Of a stretch of 64,000 nucleotides of DNA, positions 39,726 to 51,594 are shown piece after piece. The notes beneath the pieces were generated by a model. The model was given only the letters and a program-made list of their open reading frames with translations, was not told the origin of the DNA and made no database searches. Where the stretch lies: contig NC_060232.1 of NCBI RefSeq assembly GCF_021155775.2, forward strand, positions 33,533,089 through 33,597,088, read 5' to 3'. The DNA is from Neodiprion pinetum (lineage: Eukaryota > Arthropoda > Insecta > Hymenoptera > Diprionidae). Position numbers and translations under genes: made by a program. Numbering within the stretch: position 1 is the first letter of the stretch; each line of letters starts with the position of its first letter.

Positions 39726-41133
39726 ATGTCTCTCAACAAGGTGAGTGCAGCCAACTCTTCGATCATTCAACCTCTTTTTCAAATATTTGTAATACGTTTC
39801 ACAATCCAACATACAAATCCTTGCACAGTGTCGTCAAATATAGTTGGTGTTTTGTAAATCAAAAATTTGGAAAGATTACTCGAAAACTGCTTATGATAGG
39901 CTTTCGCAGACCAAGTTTGCAGCCGAGACTCTGATAAACTGACACATAAACCATTGTTTCAGATCCTTATCCTGGTCGCGGCATCCGCTATCCTGAACTT
40001 TGTAAATGCTCGACCAGACAGTGCTGGAATGGTGGAGATGACGAATGGACTTGCCTATGGTAAAGTATACACAGCATCTGCTACTTAGCTCGTGCAAGTA
40101 AATCGTGAAATCAGTTTACCTTGAGCTTCAGCAATGCTGCTGCAGCAGATATAATCCAAGAGTTATCTGCCTACTCGGTCAAGCTCGCGTTTAGTAGTCG
40201 CCTTCCTCAGTTCTTCAACAGAGATCGCTGCGTTCCTCTAATCCTTTCTCTTGGACAAGTATATTGCTTACGCAAATCAAGTACAAGTAAAGCCGCGGGT
40301 TCGAACTCGCTTCGGGAATTTATCGATAAATTGCCGTGATCAAGTCCCGGAAGAAAATTATTGTGCACAGTAAACGAAATACCGAAGAGAATCCGTATAG
40401 CGACTTAAAATTACAAAAAAAATTCGTAATCAGGTTGTTATTACAGATGTTCTAAGGCAAGACAATCAGATTCGAACAATAGGTATAGAAAAAAAAGTTC
40501 ATCCTTCTATTGGCTGCAATTATTGATGCGTGATAGAAGCTCATTCAGTCATTGAATGCAATGCAAGCTTGTCCAGAAATAAACCGGCTTAGTGGGTCTC
40601 CACGTTACTGTGACCGTAAAACGGTATTGAAGTTTTTATCCGCGTTTTCCTAAGTAATGAATCACGTGAGATGACGTGAGAGTTGCATTTCTTTTTCACT
40701 CGTTTATTTGCGAAAGAGCAGGAAATTCTAACGGAATTGTAGGGCAGAGACGGAAACTAGGCATGTCGAGTGCCGATTGCGTGAAGGACGGTGACAATAA
40801 TTATTATCGAAAGTTGTTGCATACATATTATAATCACAGACCACCGGATGACCGGTTATACTTACTTCCATACATTTTTACCCCGCAGGCGGAATTCCGT
40901 ACGGTAGCGTCAGCGGAATGGTGGCGAAATACGGAAACTCGAATACCGGCCAAATCTCCAGCTACGCACCAGCCAATCCTCGTTCAGCACCGTCGCTGGT
41001 CATGAGTCAAAATTCGAGAAGACCATCGATCGTTCCGGCTCCGGGATCTGGAGCGCCTGTGCAGATCTTCAGTCATCCGGGCGTCGTGGCGCCAGGCGTT
41101 GTCGGCATGATCCATTCGGTCGGTTATCAGTAG
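39726..41133 (+). CDS. Small secreted cuticle-like protein (118 aa)
   Basis: Coding exons: 39726-39740, 39963-40059, 40889-41133 (TAG); introns of phase 0 and phase 1 with good GT/AG sites. The first exon encodes only MSLNK; exon 2 supplies the hydrophobic signal core, with likely cleavage after residue 21 (FVNA). The mature chain of about 97 residues has no cysteine and is rich in Ser, Gly, Pro, Val and Ala. It ends in a hydrophobic Gly/Val/Pro segment and a terminal tyrosine-containing VGYQ. Composition, size and gene structure fit a small insect cuticular or extracellular matrix protein. No Rebers-Riddiford chitin-binding motif is visible, so a named family cannot be assigned. Confidence 0.85.
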
Positions 41134-41152
41134 TGTTAAATTTCTGTGACGA

Positions 41153-41158
41153 AATAAA
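41153..41158 (+). terminator. Polyadenylation signal of the 118-aa gene
   Basis: AATAAA 20 bases after the stop codon implies a very short 3' UTR, as is common for abundant structural transcripts. Confidence 0.6.
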
Positions 41159-42376
41159 TCCTTATTTATTACTTGCGAACACCATTTCCGATTTCTTTTC
41201 ATTTCGTTTTTTTATTTCAATTTCACCGCGTTTACTGGCCGACCTTTTGCCACGCCAGTGATTCAATTGCCTGTCGCAATTATTATGTACTATATAGTTA
41301 CGTAGTTTTCAGTCAACGCTGATCACCTTATAATGTTTCTTATACACGAAAGCAAGAAACATAACGTGCAATTTATACGCTTTTCGATGAGCAAATTTTA
41401 TGACCAATTATGATCTTTTATTTTTACATTGCACTTTACTGGGTTCTTGAGTAGTTTCGTAACACCAAAGCTAATTTCGATTTTCGCAATTTGAACCAAA
41501 GTTCCCGTTCTGAGAAACCGTGAAGGTTGACTTGAACCACCTGTTCGCCTCGATGAAAAACCTCTCGGATTTTGGGCTGACTTGGTACCTTGTATTTTTT
41601 TATTTTTCCCGTGATGACTTCAGATTGAACAATTAGATTAAGTGAGTGACAAACTTTTCAGTTAAAACTGTAGACTAGATAGCTTATAACGACTGTAGCT
41701 AGGGTAAAACAGGTTTGTTTCATAACGTAGCAGGGACTCTACAGTCCTACAGTAGTAACCGACAGTTTGTTGAACTGACCGAGTAAACGATCACAGCGAA
41801 TTATTCAATCTGTCCAGTTCCTTGTTCACTTCCACGTTGTACAAACTGATCTCTTAACAGAAAAGAGATACCTTCGCAATTACTCTAGTCAAAAATAATG
41901 AATCAAACATGTCTTTTATAACTTCTTTGGTAAAGATTGAAAGTATAAACTTAGAAAGATCGAATGATGGTCTGATCCGCAAGGTTTTCTTCTTTGTGAT
42001 CAAAGAAATTGACACTTGATAACTGATGCAGTCAAGTAATTTGCGTTCAATTAATTGGACAACTTTTGATAGTTATGCAGTAGTGTCGAGTGCCCAAATA
42101 TCACAAGGACGTATGCTGATGAATGATCGACGGTGAACCAAACAGTTCAATGCGTCTTTTCAGTCACAATGAGTACCTGGTGTTACATTTAATCCGTGGT
42201 TCCTGGCGGCCCGCTAACACCCCGTATCTCCTCCATACCACGCCGCGTGTATATTGCATGAACGCGTGCAATGAGAGGTAGAGAAGCAGGGAAATAACGA
42301 CGAACGACATGCCATGTATCCCCATTCCTTAATCCAGATACACGCATAAGGAGTCGGTAACAATCAGGAGAGAAAG
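41159..42376. other. Intergenic region
   Basis: About 1.2 kb, AT-rich with no supported gene. A GC-richer stretch at about 42190-42280 just upstream of the next TATA box may be promoter-proximal regulatory DNA. Confidence 0.5.
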
Positions 42377-42382
42377 TATAAA
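42377..42382 (+). promoter_or_regulatory. TATA box of the 441-aa secreted protein gene
   Basis: TATAAA lies 55 bases upstream of the ATG. A TTTAGTC start-like motif is about 33 bases downstream. Confidence 0.65.
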
Positions 42383-42431
42383 TGACATCTAGCGAGGAGC
42401 AAACCCTTTAGTCTTTCGTGGAGAGAGCACC

Positions 42432-44272
42432 ATGCAATACCCACCACAGGTGAGTAGCAGTAATCAATTTACTGACTAATAATTTCCGATTTGAATAAAT
42501 CACCGGTGATATCATTGCACGTGCGAAGAAGGTGACTACTTTTATTTGGTATGTCAACTTGTAGTGCAGTATTTTGATGAGATAACAATACGTGCGCCTT
42601 GTGTAACTACTGAACACTTTTCCAACACTACATGTATTAATCTATGAATGAGGTAGCAAATCGCACACGCACACTGGCCTTGGTGATTTATGTTGCATCG
42701 ATAAAAGTTGTAGTTTGTATGCGTTGTATAAAGTGGTACTAATTGTAGAAATTTCTAGAAGATGTACGCAGAGCATAGCATTATTTCTGCAATTGACAAT
42801 AAGATTAGATTTTTCTGAATACGAATAAAAATTAGTTGACAACCAAGATCATATTTGCTTTTCTTACTTCAGATCCTGTTATGCATCGCGTTATGGCTAA
42901 GTGTCTTCTCGAGACGTTTAGTGGCAAAAGAACCTCCCGGTAAGTTATCAAAACCAATTTCACCAGTGGCATATCGTAACGTGAAATTGATCGATGGTGT
43001 AATTGAGACCCATTAATCTTCATATCTGCAGATTCTGAGCTGCTGAAAAAATACGCTAAAGACGTCGAGACGGTTTTGTCGCCGACTCTCATCGAGGAAC
43101 TCCAAGGCGCTCAGTCGAACCGTTCGGCGGTCAACTTGAAACAAACGGTTCCGAGGACTCCAGAACAAGCAGAGAGCGTCAGTGACAAAAAACCGGAGAT
43201 ACATTTCGATAATCAAGTTTATCCGTACCACTACGAAAGGTCCTATCACTACCACTATCCTCCGAGCCCACAGGATGGGGCCTCAGGGCCAGTGGGTTAC
43301 TCTGACACTTTTTACGGACCGTCATTCCGGCCACGGATCCACGTGAGCGACATTCGGGATCCAGGTTACTACAGATCCGAGCTCTACAACCCGTTCGGAT
43401 CACCGGCAAGCCCAAATGCAGGTGTAAAAGCAACTTCGAGCGCGAAGGAAAATATTGAAGTTAATGGGAACGGTAAAGAGACATCCGGAGGACAGGGACC
43501 TTCGGAGGTTATCCATGGTCCAAATCCTCTGCCACCAAACGGCTTCGCACATCCCGAGATCTTGACGCAGTCAGCACCCCCTGACCCGTTTCCTAGCATG
43601 GATTTTGACAGGTACAGACATGGGGTTTTTGACAGACCGTTGGGGCCCAGTAACTACTTCAGACGAGGTGGGGATATCGGACCACCTCCCCATGATTTTA
43701 AGGAAAAAATCTCGCAGCCACTTCAAGAAAGACCCATGGATCCGTACCAAAATTTACCACCCTTGGATTATCAGGGGTATGGTGAAAACCGCCCTCTGAG
43801 ACCGCACCATCTGTCTCCACCCTTCCCCGATCCCTTTTTCCCTGCGGGTTATCAAAGACCTTTTTACAGCAGCTATCGTCCTTCTGAACACTTTCATAAT
43901 CTCTTCAACGATACCTTTACGAGAAACTTTTCGCATAGACAGCCTTTCCGTGGATTCTATCCCAATCGTAATTACAACCACCCATCACCTCCAGCACCTT
44001 CCCCAGCCCCTTCACCTCCACCACCTGCACAACCCCCGATGCCTCCGCCAGCGCTACCAGAAAGCATGCAGGAATCGCCTCCTCCTACAACCCCTTTAAG
44101 TCAACCGACACCTGATGTCAATCCAGAAAATCCTGCAGCACCTGTACCTGCCGCTTCAAATTCAATCTACGAAGTGAAGCTTTTTTTGCCCGCGATCGAT
44201 AACGTAGATCATGAATTTCAGCCCGGCACATCAGAAGAATTTAAGTACACCAGCAAGAGTTGGAAGTTTTAA
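42432..44272 (+). CDS. Pro/Tyr/His-rich secreted protein (441 aa)
   Basis: Coding exons: 42432-42449, 42873-42939, 43032-44272 (TAA); introns of phase 0 and phase 1. Exon 1 encodes MQYPPQ and exon 2 the hydrophobic signal core, with cleavage predicted near residue 24 (RLVA). The mature protein begins with a charged helix-like stretch (DSELLKKYAKDVETVL). It continues into a long low-complexity region rich in Pro, Tyr, His, Phe and Gly (HYERSYHYHYPP and similar). Near the C-terminus is a pure Pro/Ala/Ser run followed by a short better-mixed segment, IYEVKLFLPAID. No cysteine appears in the mature chain. It is likely an extracellular structural protein of cuticle or a related matrix. The family is not recognised. 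Confidence 0.85.
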
Positions 44273-44453
44273 GTTAAATTTCTAATTTATCATTAGTCCA
44301 CTGGACTTAATTTATATAAAGAAGAACAAACCAACTTTGACAGTAAATTTATTATTTAATATTACTCAATTTCGTGTACATACCTTTATAATACATAATT
44401 TAATCAACCTCAAGTGATCAGTCTCGCTACTCTACCTATATCTTTTCGTGTAG

Positions 44454-44459
44454 AATAAA
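44454..44459 (+). terminator. Polyadenylation signal of the 441-aa gene
   Basis: AATAAA about 180 bases after the stop codon. Confidence 0.5.
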
Positions 44460-45085
44460 TTTAACTCATAGCTGCTGCAGTGCCGGAAATGAGTTATACC
44501 TAAATACAGATACTTAAATACCAAGACTGTCATTCCGTGTCTCTATCGCATTGAAAAATATTCTCTCACAGCAAGTTCCTGCGCAATGCAGGAAATGGAT
44601 TGAAATTCATGCAAGACCTGATAGCTTAGCGACAAACTCTGTGACTAGAACTAATAACGCATAGCGTTGGCAATTAGCTTGCGCGTTCATTGCGCAACGA
44701 GCAGCTGGCGTGGCAGCTTATTGGTGACAGATGATGGTAATTTTCAAATGCCCCTAAATCCTTTAATAATTAGTTACGTGAGCTGACATATTATTTCTAT
44801 TGTGAAGAGAAATGACACGTAAGCAAGCATCGGTTAACAAGCGATTCCTCATTAAGTGCTGGGAAGATATTTGGATGTCAAGGCATTGGGCGGGGCAAGG
44901 CATCAGCGACCCCGACCAACTCCTCGTGGTACTCTTGTGTTCTTTCATAATGCACGCATATTCACGTAACTTTTGCAACGACTAACAATGCATGCTGTTA
45001 TTATCGCGGATATGAACAAGTACAAAGGAAGGAAAATTTTTTTTCCATTCAGAACGGAGAGGGGCTTGAAGGATTCTATGGATAC
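44460..45085. other. Intergenic spacer
   Basis: About 0.6 kb between two secreted-protein genes. No coding sequence is supported; it probably contains upstream control DNA for the 93-aa gene. Confidence 0.5.
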
Positions 45086-45092
45086 TATAAAA
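45086..45092 (+). promoter_or_regulatory. TATA box of the 93-aa GY-rich protein gene
   Basis: TATAAAA is followed about 32 bases later by TATCACTG (A near 45118), close to the arthropod initiator. The ATG is 116 bases downstream. Confidence 0.7.
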
Positions 45093-45201
45093 GAACCTCA
45101 CATCTTTCTTCTGTATCACTGGACATCGAAACCACTACCGTTGGTTCCGAGAAGAGAGGTGTCAGCTCATCAAGCATTGTGGTGAATCGCATAGGTTGAA
45201 C

Positions 45202-45751
45202 ATGGCTTCAAGTAAAATCGTAAGTGCAACGACAATGACTTAACTTGTAACTTGAAATGCTACTTCGTAAAATTTTGCGTGAATTAAATTCTAACAAGAT
45301 CAATGTGGGATGATTTTTCTTTACCAGTTCGCATTTCTTCTGCTGGCCAGCATCATCGGCACCGTACTAGCCCGTCCTGGTCACAGCGGTTACATCGGTT
45401 ATTCACATCCTATAGTCTACAGCAGTTACAGTTATCCGAGCCATGGATACGGACATGGCCTATACTCGTCCTACAGTAAGTCATCATTTGTCTGATCCAT
45501 GCATGACCAAAGTTCGATTGCCGATTGATTGTCTTATTCTACATTTTTTCAATACTCCAATGTACGAGCCTTCCAATATTTCATCAGCCCATAACAATAC
45601 GCTGCGTGCAAATACCCATTTATGCCTTTTTGCAGGCTATCCATACTATGGCTATGGCCACGGATATGGATACGGCCATGGCTATGGCTACGGTGGTTAT
45701 GGCTACAGTGGTTATGGCCACGGAAGTTTGCTTGGAGACTACTGGTGGTAA
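45202..45751 (+). CDS. Gly/Tyr-rich secreted cuticular-type protein (93 aa)
   Basis: Coding exons: 45202-45219, 45328-45475, 45636-45751 (TAA); introns of phase 0 and phase 1. Exon 1 encodes MASSKI, and exon 2 begins with the signal core FAFLLLASIIGTVLA, with cleavage after residue 21. The mature 72 residues are Gly/Tyr/His/Ser-rich, with GYGHG and GYGYGGYGYSG repeats and a final LLGDYWW. There is no cysteine. Short Gly-Tyr-rich chains with this design are typical of insect cuticle, where tyrosines can be cross-linked, and also resemble some small antimicrobial Gly-rich peptides. The cuticular reading is favoured by the neighbouring genes of the same structure. Confidence 0.87.
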
Positions 45752-45894
45752 AGACGAGATTTGATATCTACTGGTTTCATGACTCTCTAATAATCGACTA
45801 CCCTGCAATGCCCAAGGATTTATAACACATAAACTACGGACACTACGGACGATCTTTTTTTATTATTAATTATATATTTCACCATGTATACTTC

Positions 45895-45900
45895 AATAAA
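45895..45900 (+). terminator. Polyadenylation signal of the 93-aa gene
   Basis: AATAAA about 145 bases after the stop codon. Confidence 0.55.
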
Positions 45901-48900
45901 TACTTTTCTTTGTTACATGTACTGTGATTGAACATGCACATTTCGTCTCATTCAAATCCGAATCTACAACTAGCACTCCGAACTATCACCGCTGCACTTT
46001 CTAAGTATCAAAAATAACAGTCTTGGAGTGCACAAAGTCCATCCGATGACCGAAGTAAGGAAAAACAGGTTAGACTGTCTCATTCCCATTTTGATGATAC
46101 ACGTAGAAACTGTATAATGATTACTCGTTCACGAATAATGAAGAACTTATAGTTTAAGCGTAAAAAAAACGTCCTTGTCGATGAATTCTGAAAGACTCAG
46201 CGCCTGACGTTAGGCAAAATAACTCGCAGGCGTGCGACACTGGTGTGCTAAGTTCAGGCACCATCATCGACAGGTTCAAGGCGCCGACAAATGAAATGCA
46301 AGGTAATGCGGGTGCCCCAGTGATTTCTGTAGAGTGTAATCTGTTGCGATACTAAGCAATGAAGACAGCCAAAATCAAAATCATTATGCATACTTTTTAG
46401 AAATACTGTAAAAATTGCTAATATTACGTGACAATCCTGCAGAAGATAATTTATGCGCGAATAAACTATGGACGAGAGAACCAATTACTGAAGAACGATT
46501 GAATTGAAACAGCGTTGCGGAGATAAAATCGTGATTAAAGACAGGATGTTTAAATTACACATACGTTAACGCCCATAAAACTGTCCACATCTGCATCTAA
46601 GCGTGCAGCATTGCAACATTATAATAACGAATTAAATAGCTTAGATTGCTGCAACGTTTAATTGGCATGTTATTTGGGTAACAATCCGTGCATTACGTAT
46701 CTAAAGATTCAGTGAATTATATTTGTTTTCAATCTGTATATCATATATGACAACGTATCTATCCTTGTTTCTAGAAACTCTTCCGTTCATGGTCATTCAA
46801 ATATCTATGGTGTATGTTATTTACAAACGCTAGTAGGTGCGAGATAATGATTTCTTACAACGCCTATTGCGTCAGAAAATCTATGAGTCGATTAAATCTG
46901 ACCCAAACTAGCAAAATGACGATAAATTTAACATGCCTCATTGCGATGGGTATTAATTATTACGACGTCTGCACTTGCTGTTAGAAATTTGGTACTTATA
47001 GATGTGGAAGAAATGCCTCGCCTCTACATTATAGTTTAAACACGCAAACCGAGATTCTCCCAGTTATCATTTAATTGCTCCTCTGCGCAATCTCTTGTTC
47101 TTAGGCTAAATCCTTATACCGCTGATATTATTATTATATTACAATTCAAACACCGTATGCATAGTTTGGACCTGAGACATACCCATAACGCCACGGTATA
47201 ATTAGAGAGTGTGTATAAATCTGCTTCTGCTGTACGAATACCGCATGGGTGAAGGTACGTACGTGAAATCCCTGGACTAAAACATTGCCCAATCAATGGA
47301 CAAAATAAATTAGTCGATTTCAAAACGCCCTCGCAGCTAACAAACATCAAATGTATATTTTCATCACATTTATGTTTTGCGGCAAGGTACCAAGGCGAGG
47401 TGAATTTATTTACTTTGAAATTGATGTGGACGTTTGAATAATAAATCGGTCCTATGAGGTATACATAATAAGTTTGGATAATTAGCAAGAAATTTCTTAC
47501 CTACTTTTTAAATTATCGAACTTCCATTTGTGGCCTTGAGCTATACTCGCGCGGATCATCTTCAACGCTCGCAGTCTTCTACCAAGGGTAGCATTGAATC
47601 TTCATTAAGTACGCGTGAAAAAAAACGCCGTTCAATTTTTTCGAGCCAGTTCCTTTCTTAAATTTAAATACTCATTTGCAACATGCTTGAACAGATTAGC
47701 GACCTGAATATTAGGTAAAAGGTGCGAAATGTAAAACCTATTACTAACGCGTCTGTAAGGTGTTTCGAAAACTGTACGTTTTGCATCAACGAACTCTATT
47801 CATGCCTTGGCAAATAACCATCGGATCGAGTCGAGATTCTAAACATACCGCGAACTAAATTACAACCAAAGATTACGACCAAAACATCGACAAGGCGGCA
47901 TTGTGTTTGCCGCGAAATTTCAAAACTTAAACTGGTAACAAATTGCGGTATCATTCGAGTGGGTCAAGCGAGTGTTTAACACGAAGGTGGCGCAGACGCA
48001 ATGATTTAGCGCGTGTAATAATTACGATGTATGTGAATTGTGTAAAATAGTTCTGAGTCGAAACGTTTGAATCCATTAGATGGTTTTCAAGCTTGTTGCC
48101 AATTGCATAATGTAAGTTTGTAAGCAAACAAACACACCCGTTTAGCACGTCACTTTCACCGCATGTATGATCTACCTGTAGATATGTACATACATGGTGT
48201 ATCGAAATGCAAAAATTCGAGCTTACCGACTAAAGTGATTTCCGACGCCTGCAAAAAACAATAATTACAATGTACTTACCTAGTAGTAATAGTGGCAGTA
48301 TCGAGTTTAACGAAGGGAAACATTGACAAGGGAAAGGACATCAAAGAACGCTGTAACGTCGAACATCATGGGAGAATAATTCTCGGGCTATTAATTTTCA
48401 ATACTCTTCACACGATTGTGTCGTAATGCTTATACATGTAGGGACACAAATGTTACTGAAAATTAAATTCACTTACTAGCGAATTTTATTATAGAAAATA
48501 TAGACCCGCTCGATTTTGATTCTGAGTTTTCCGCTGATACCGTATTTTACGTTGTTATCCAGCTAAATAGCACAGTCGACAGTTAAAAGTTAAATGTCAC
48601 AATCATTATTTTTTAATTATAGTTTCGAAATAAAGAGAAACGAAAGTTTAACTTTTGATTGCCCGGTGTTCATGCATTGTAAATTCACAACATTAACCAT
48701 ACCCACATTTGTGATTTTTCGATCCTAACGAGTCCTAACGAAAATTGGCAAACATATTACATTCTTGCGTCAGTTATAATCAATTTAGAAATTTCTTCTA
48801 CCTTTTAATAACCAATAAACACGGTATCGAAGAGTACAGTAATTAGAAGTACTACAATAGTGAAAAATACATTCATCAAACCCGACAGTGGATCCAAAGA

Positions 48901-51485
48901 GAGTGTAGTTCTTCGGCCATTAGCACGCCTCGAAGTTACGCATACCCAACAACGAAGTAATATGCATAGTAAGCAAAGTAATAAATTCGTTATTTATCTT
49001 CCAGTGATAAATCTCTGAACAACTTGGAGCGCTGTGTATTTCGCGTATGAAGTGCGCAGTTGATCGGCTCCAGTCCGGCATACCACGACCTACGATCAGA
49101 GCTCACCTTTTCAGGTCAAGTCTTCATACTGGTATGTTGCAGCAGCAATCAGCGATGCGCCACAGGCCGCGTACTCGCTCTGCAAAGTGATTTGAAACGA
49201 TGGGATAATTAGCTTCCACAATCACGGTAAGAACAATCAATATTTTGCGAGCATTGCGATGACTGATCAAACGAAACCACAAGTCCTACCGTAAGAACGT
49301 GGGTGTGACTTTGTTGCCCGGTTAGGTGAATTTCACAAACGGCGTATTTATATTCCGTTGCATTGGGTAATCGTTCGGTAGGAATGCTATGAAAATAACA
49401 TTGAACGTGTCGGCGATACCTGTGTAATCAAACATTCGTATGGGTGCACCTTAGGGAATATCTTGAGGAGCCGCAAAAAAAAACAATAAAAAAAAAAAAA
49501 AGAATTAGGAAGTATAGAAAGGTACACATGCCGCATGGCTCACCTTGGCAAAAGTATTTGACGAACAAGCACATTCTACCGAAGACAGACAGAGAAAATA
49601 AAGGTTCTGACGATGTAAGTCATCCGGGAGAAGGCCAGTACGGACAAATCTGTTCAACTGCGAGGCATGTCGAAACTATATTATTGATTAAATACAGGGA
49701 TCTTTAATGCCAGTTCCAAAAATAAGATATTATAATATAAATCCGGGACTATAAAATACCAAGCTATTGATGTTGCAATGCAGAAAATGGGGTACGGTGT
49801 TTATGCGTTGGAAAGCAAGAAAAATAGCCAATGAAATAACCGGAATCAGACATCTGTGTATTTATTATGCAAATATTTCGACAAATTTTATGTGTCACTT
49901 AATTATTTTTGTCTTAAATTTAAACGAAGAGAAAAAAATAGGCTTCCGGAGGACACCGACTGTTTATAAATTCATGCATTCATTGATGATCAGATGCATC
50001 TCCAAAACAGCGTGTTTAATTGTAGAACCGTAATTTTGCGAACTCCATGAAAATGTCATGAGCTAATAATCACAGATTGTAACTAATCCGCGACCTTCGC
50101 AAGACGATGTTATAAAGTGTATAAGAATTTCTTGGCAGTCGTACAGCAGATGAAATAATCCACCATAAATCAAAAAACACGTGAAACAGTGTGACAAACC
50201 AGTTTTTTTTTATACAATATTGTGCGTTTTACGAGTCTATGTCACATTTTTCGTTGAGTTGGTGTGAGAAATTGTCTGATAAACCGACTACCAAAATTAC
50301 ATCTTGTAAAATTGGCAATGTCGATTGCTCTTTCAAGGTTTTAACGCGCACTTCTCAAACGCTTCAACTACTAAAAGCAAATAGCGAAATGTCCTTTACA
50401 TTGATGATATGTATTGAGTATGTAATTGTGGAATTATAGTTAAAGTCAAAGCCAGTCAAAAAATGTTACAGGCTCTCGGTCTGTTGATTTACCAAAACGA
50501 AATAGCAAACACTGTTCGAGTTCAAGGATCATCGATCCTGCAATTGGATCTACACGGCCAACAGAGAAAGGAATGTACACAATTCCTTCGTGCCAACTGT
50601 AAACCTTAATCGAGATGCGTCGTCTATCCTTGAGAGCACAAGAACGGTTTTACTTGCACCTACATACCTATCGAGATGATCGGGCAGTAATCAACGTATT
50701 AGGAAGGAATTTTTTTTTTTTTACCGCGGCCCACTATCCGAGAAAAAAACGCTGTCGATACTCGCAAAGCGCATACATATACAGACCTACAAACACGTGC
50801 CTGAACCTGCAGTGTAAGTTTTGCGATAAGCTTATGAAACGGCATTAAACTTCTTACGATCATCACCGTGAAAAGTTTAACGGCACGCGAATATCACAGG
50901 AGGATCGGAATGAACATTTACAGCAGCTGATAAATACCCTGCTAATAAAGCGATTACCCGCATGCTCGAAGCGTACGTATAAGTTTGAACGCCTCTGAAA
51001 CGATCTATACGATCATTTCGACACGGGGGTTAACGACAAAGTCGAGTCCTGACATTTTGCACCTCTGAAGTGCGCGTCGAGCAATAACGCATATTCGACA
51101 CCAATAGCAATGATCCTCCGTTAATTTTGCCATTAACCATCGGGGCCCTCGGACGAATATACAACGCGACTTCCATTCGCCCGTCGTAATAATGCCAATT
51201 AACGATCAATCATCGCCCCCAATGAAACTGTCGGGGGTGCAAGGATTCCGTTTTACGGAGGTGTGCCACAGCCGGTGGTTCCATTGGCATATCCACTTCT
51301 TCGCCTGCAACTCTCTCGATGCACCGATCGAGGGGCCTTCTTGTTGCAGCATCCGCGAACGCCGGGGAGTCTGGCCACCTCTACCGTAGGATGAATCTGC
51401 CGTTGGTCCAGTCCATCTCACACTCTGACTCCCCTCCTCCCTATCTGATTCGTCCCTTCCATTTACTCGACGATTGGGTGAATCC
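45901..51485. other. Large intergenic region
   Basis: About 5.6 kb with no supported gene on either strand. The open frames seen are short, lack domain-like sequence and lack coherent splice partners. The last 350 bases (about 51130-51480) are clearly GC-richer than the rest and end at a TATA box, so they are the best candidate for promoter-proximal control DNA of the 1253-aa gene. Confidence 0.5.
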
Positions 51486-51491
51486 TATAAA
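51486..51491 (+). promoter_or_regulatory. TATA box of the 1253-aa Pro/Tyr-rich gene (proposed)
   Basis: TATAAA lies 109 bases upstream of an ATG that is directly followed by a strong donor (ATG|GTAAGT). Its assignment to the gene at 57155-61023 rests on phase and on the missing start codon there. Confidence 0.5.
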
Positions 51492-51594
51492 TGCCTGACG
51501 ATGTCGCATGTGAAGAAGTTTTAGCGCGGGGCAACTGGTCCCGCGAATACGTCTGTGTTTAATCCAATCTCCGTTAATAGTGCGGCCTAAAACG

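Noticed and set aside
40295..40310. GGGTTCGAAC sequence resembling a tRNA T-loop
   Set aside because: The flanking stem does not pair well, and no matching D-arm, anticodon arm or acceptor stem is present at the right spacing.
47114..47488. 124-codon minus-strand frame
   Set aside because: Isolated in AT-rich intergenic DNA, with no recognisable sequence feature and no gene context.
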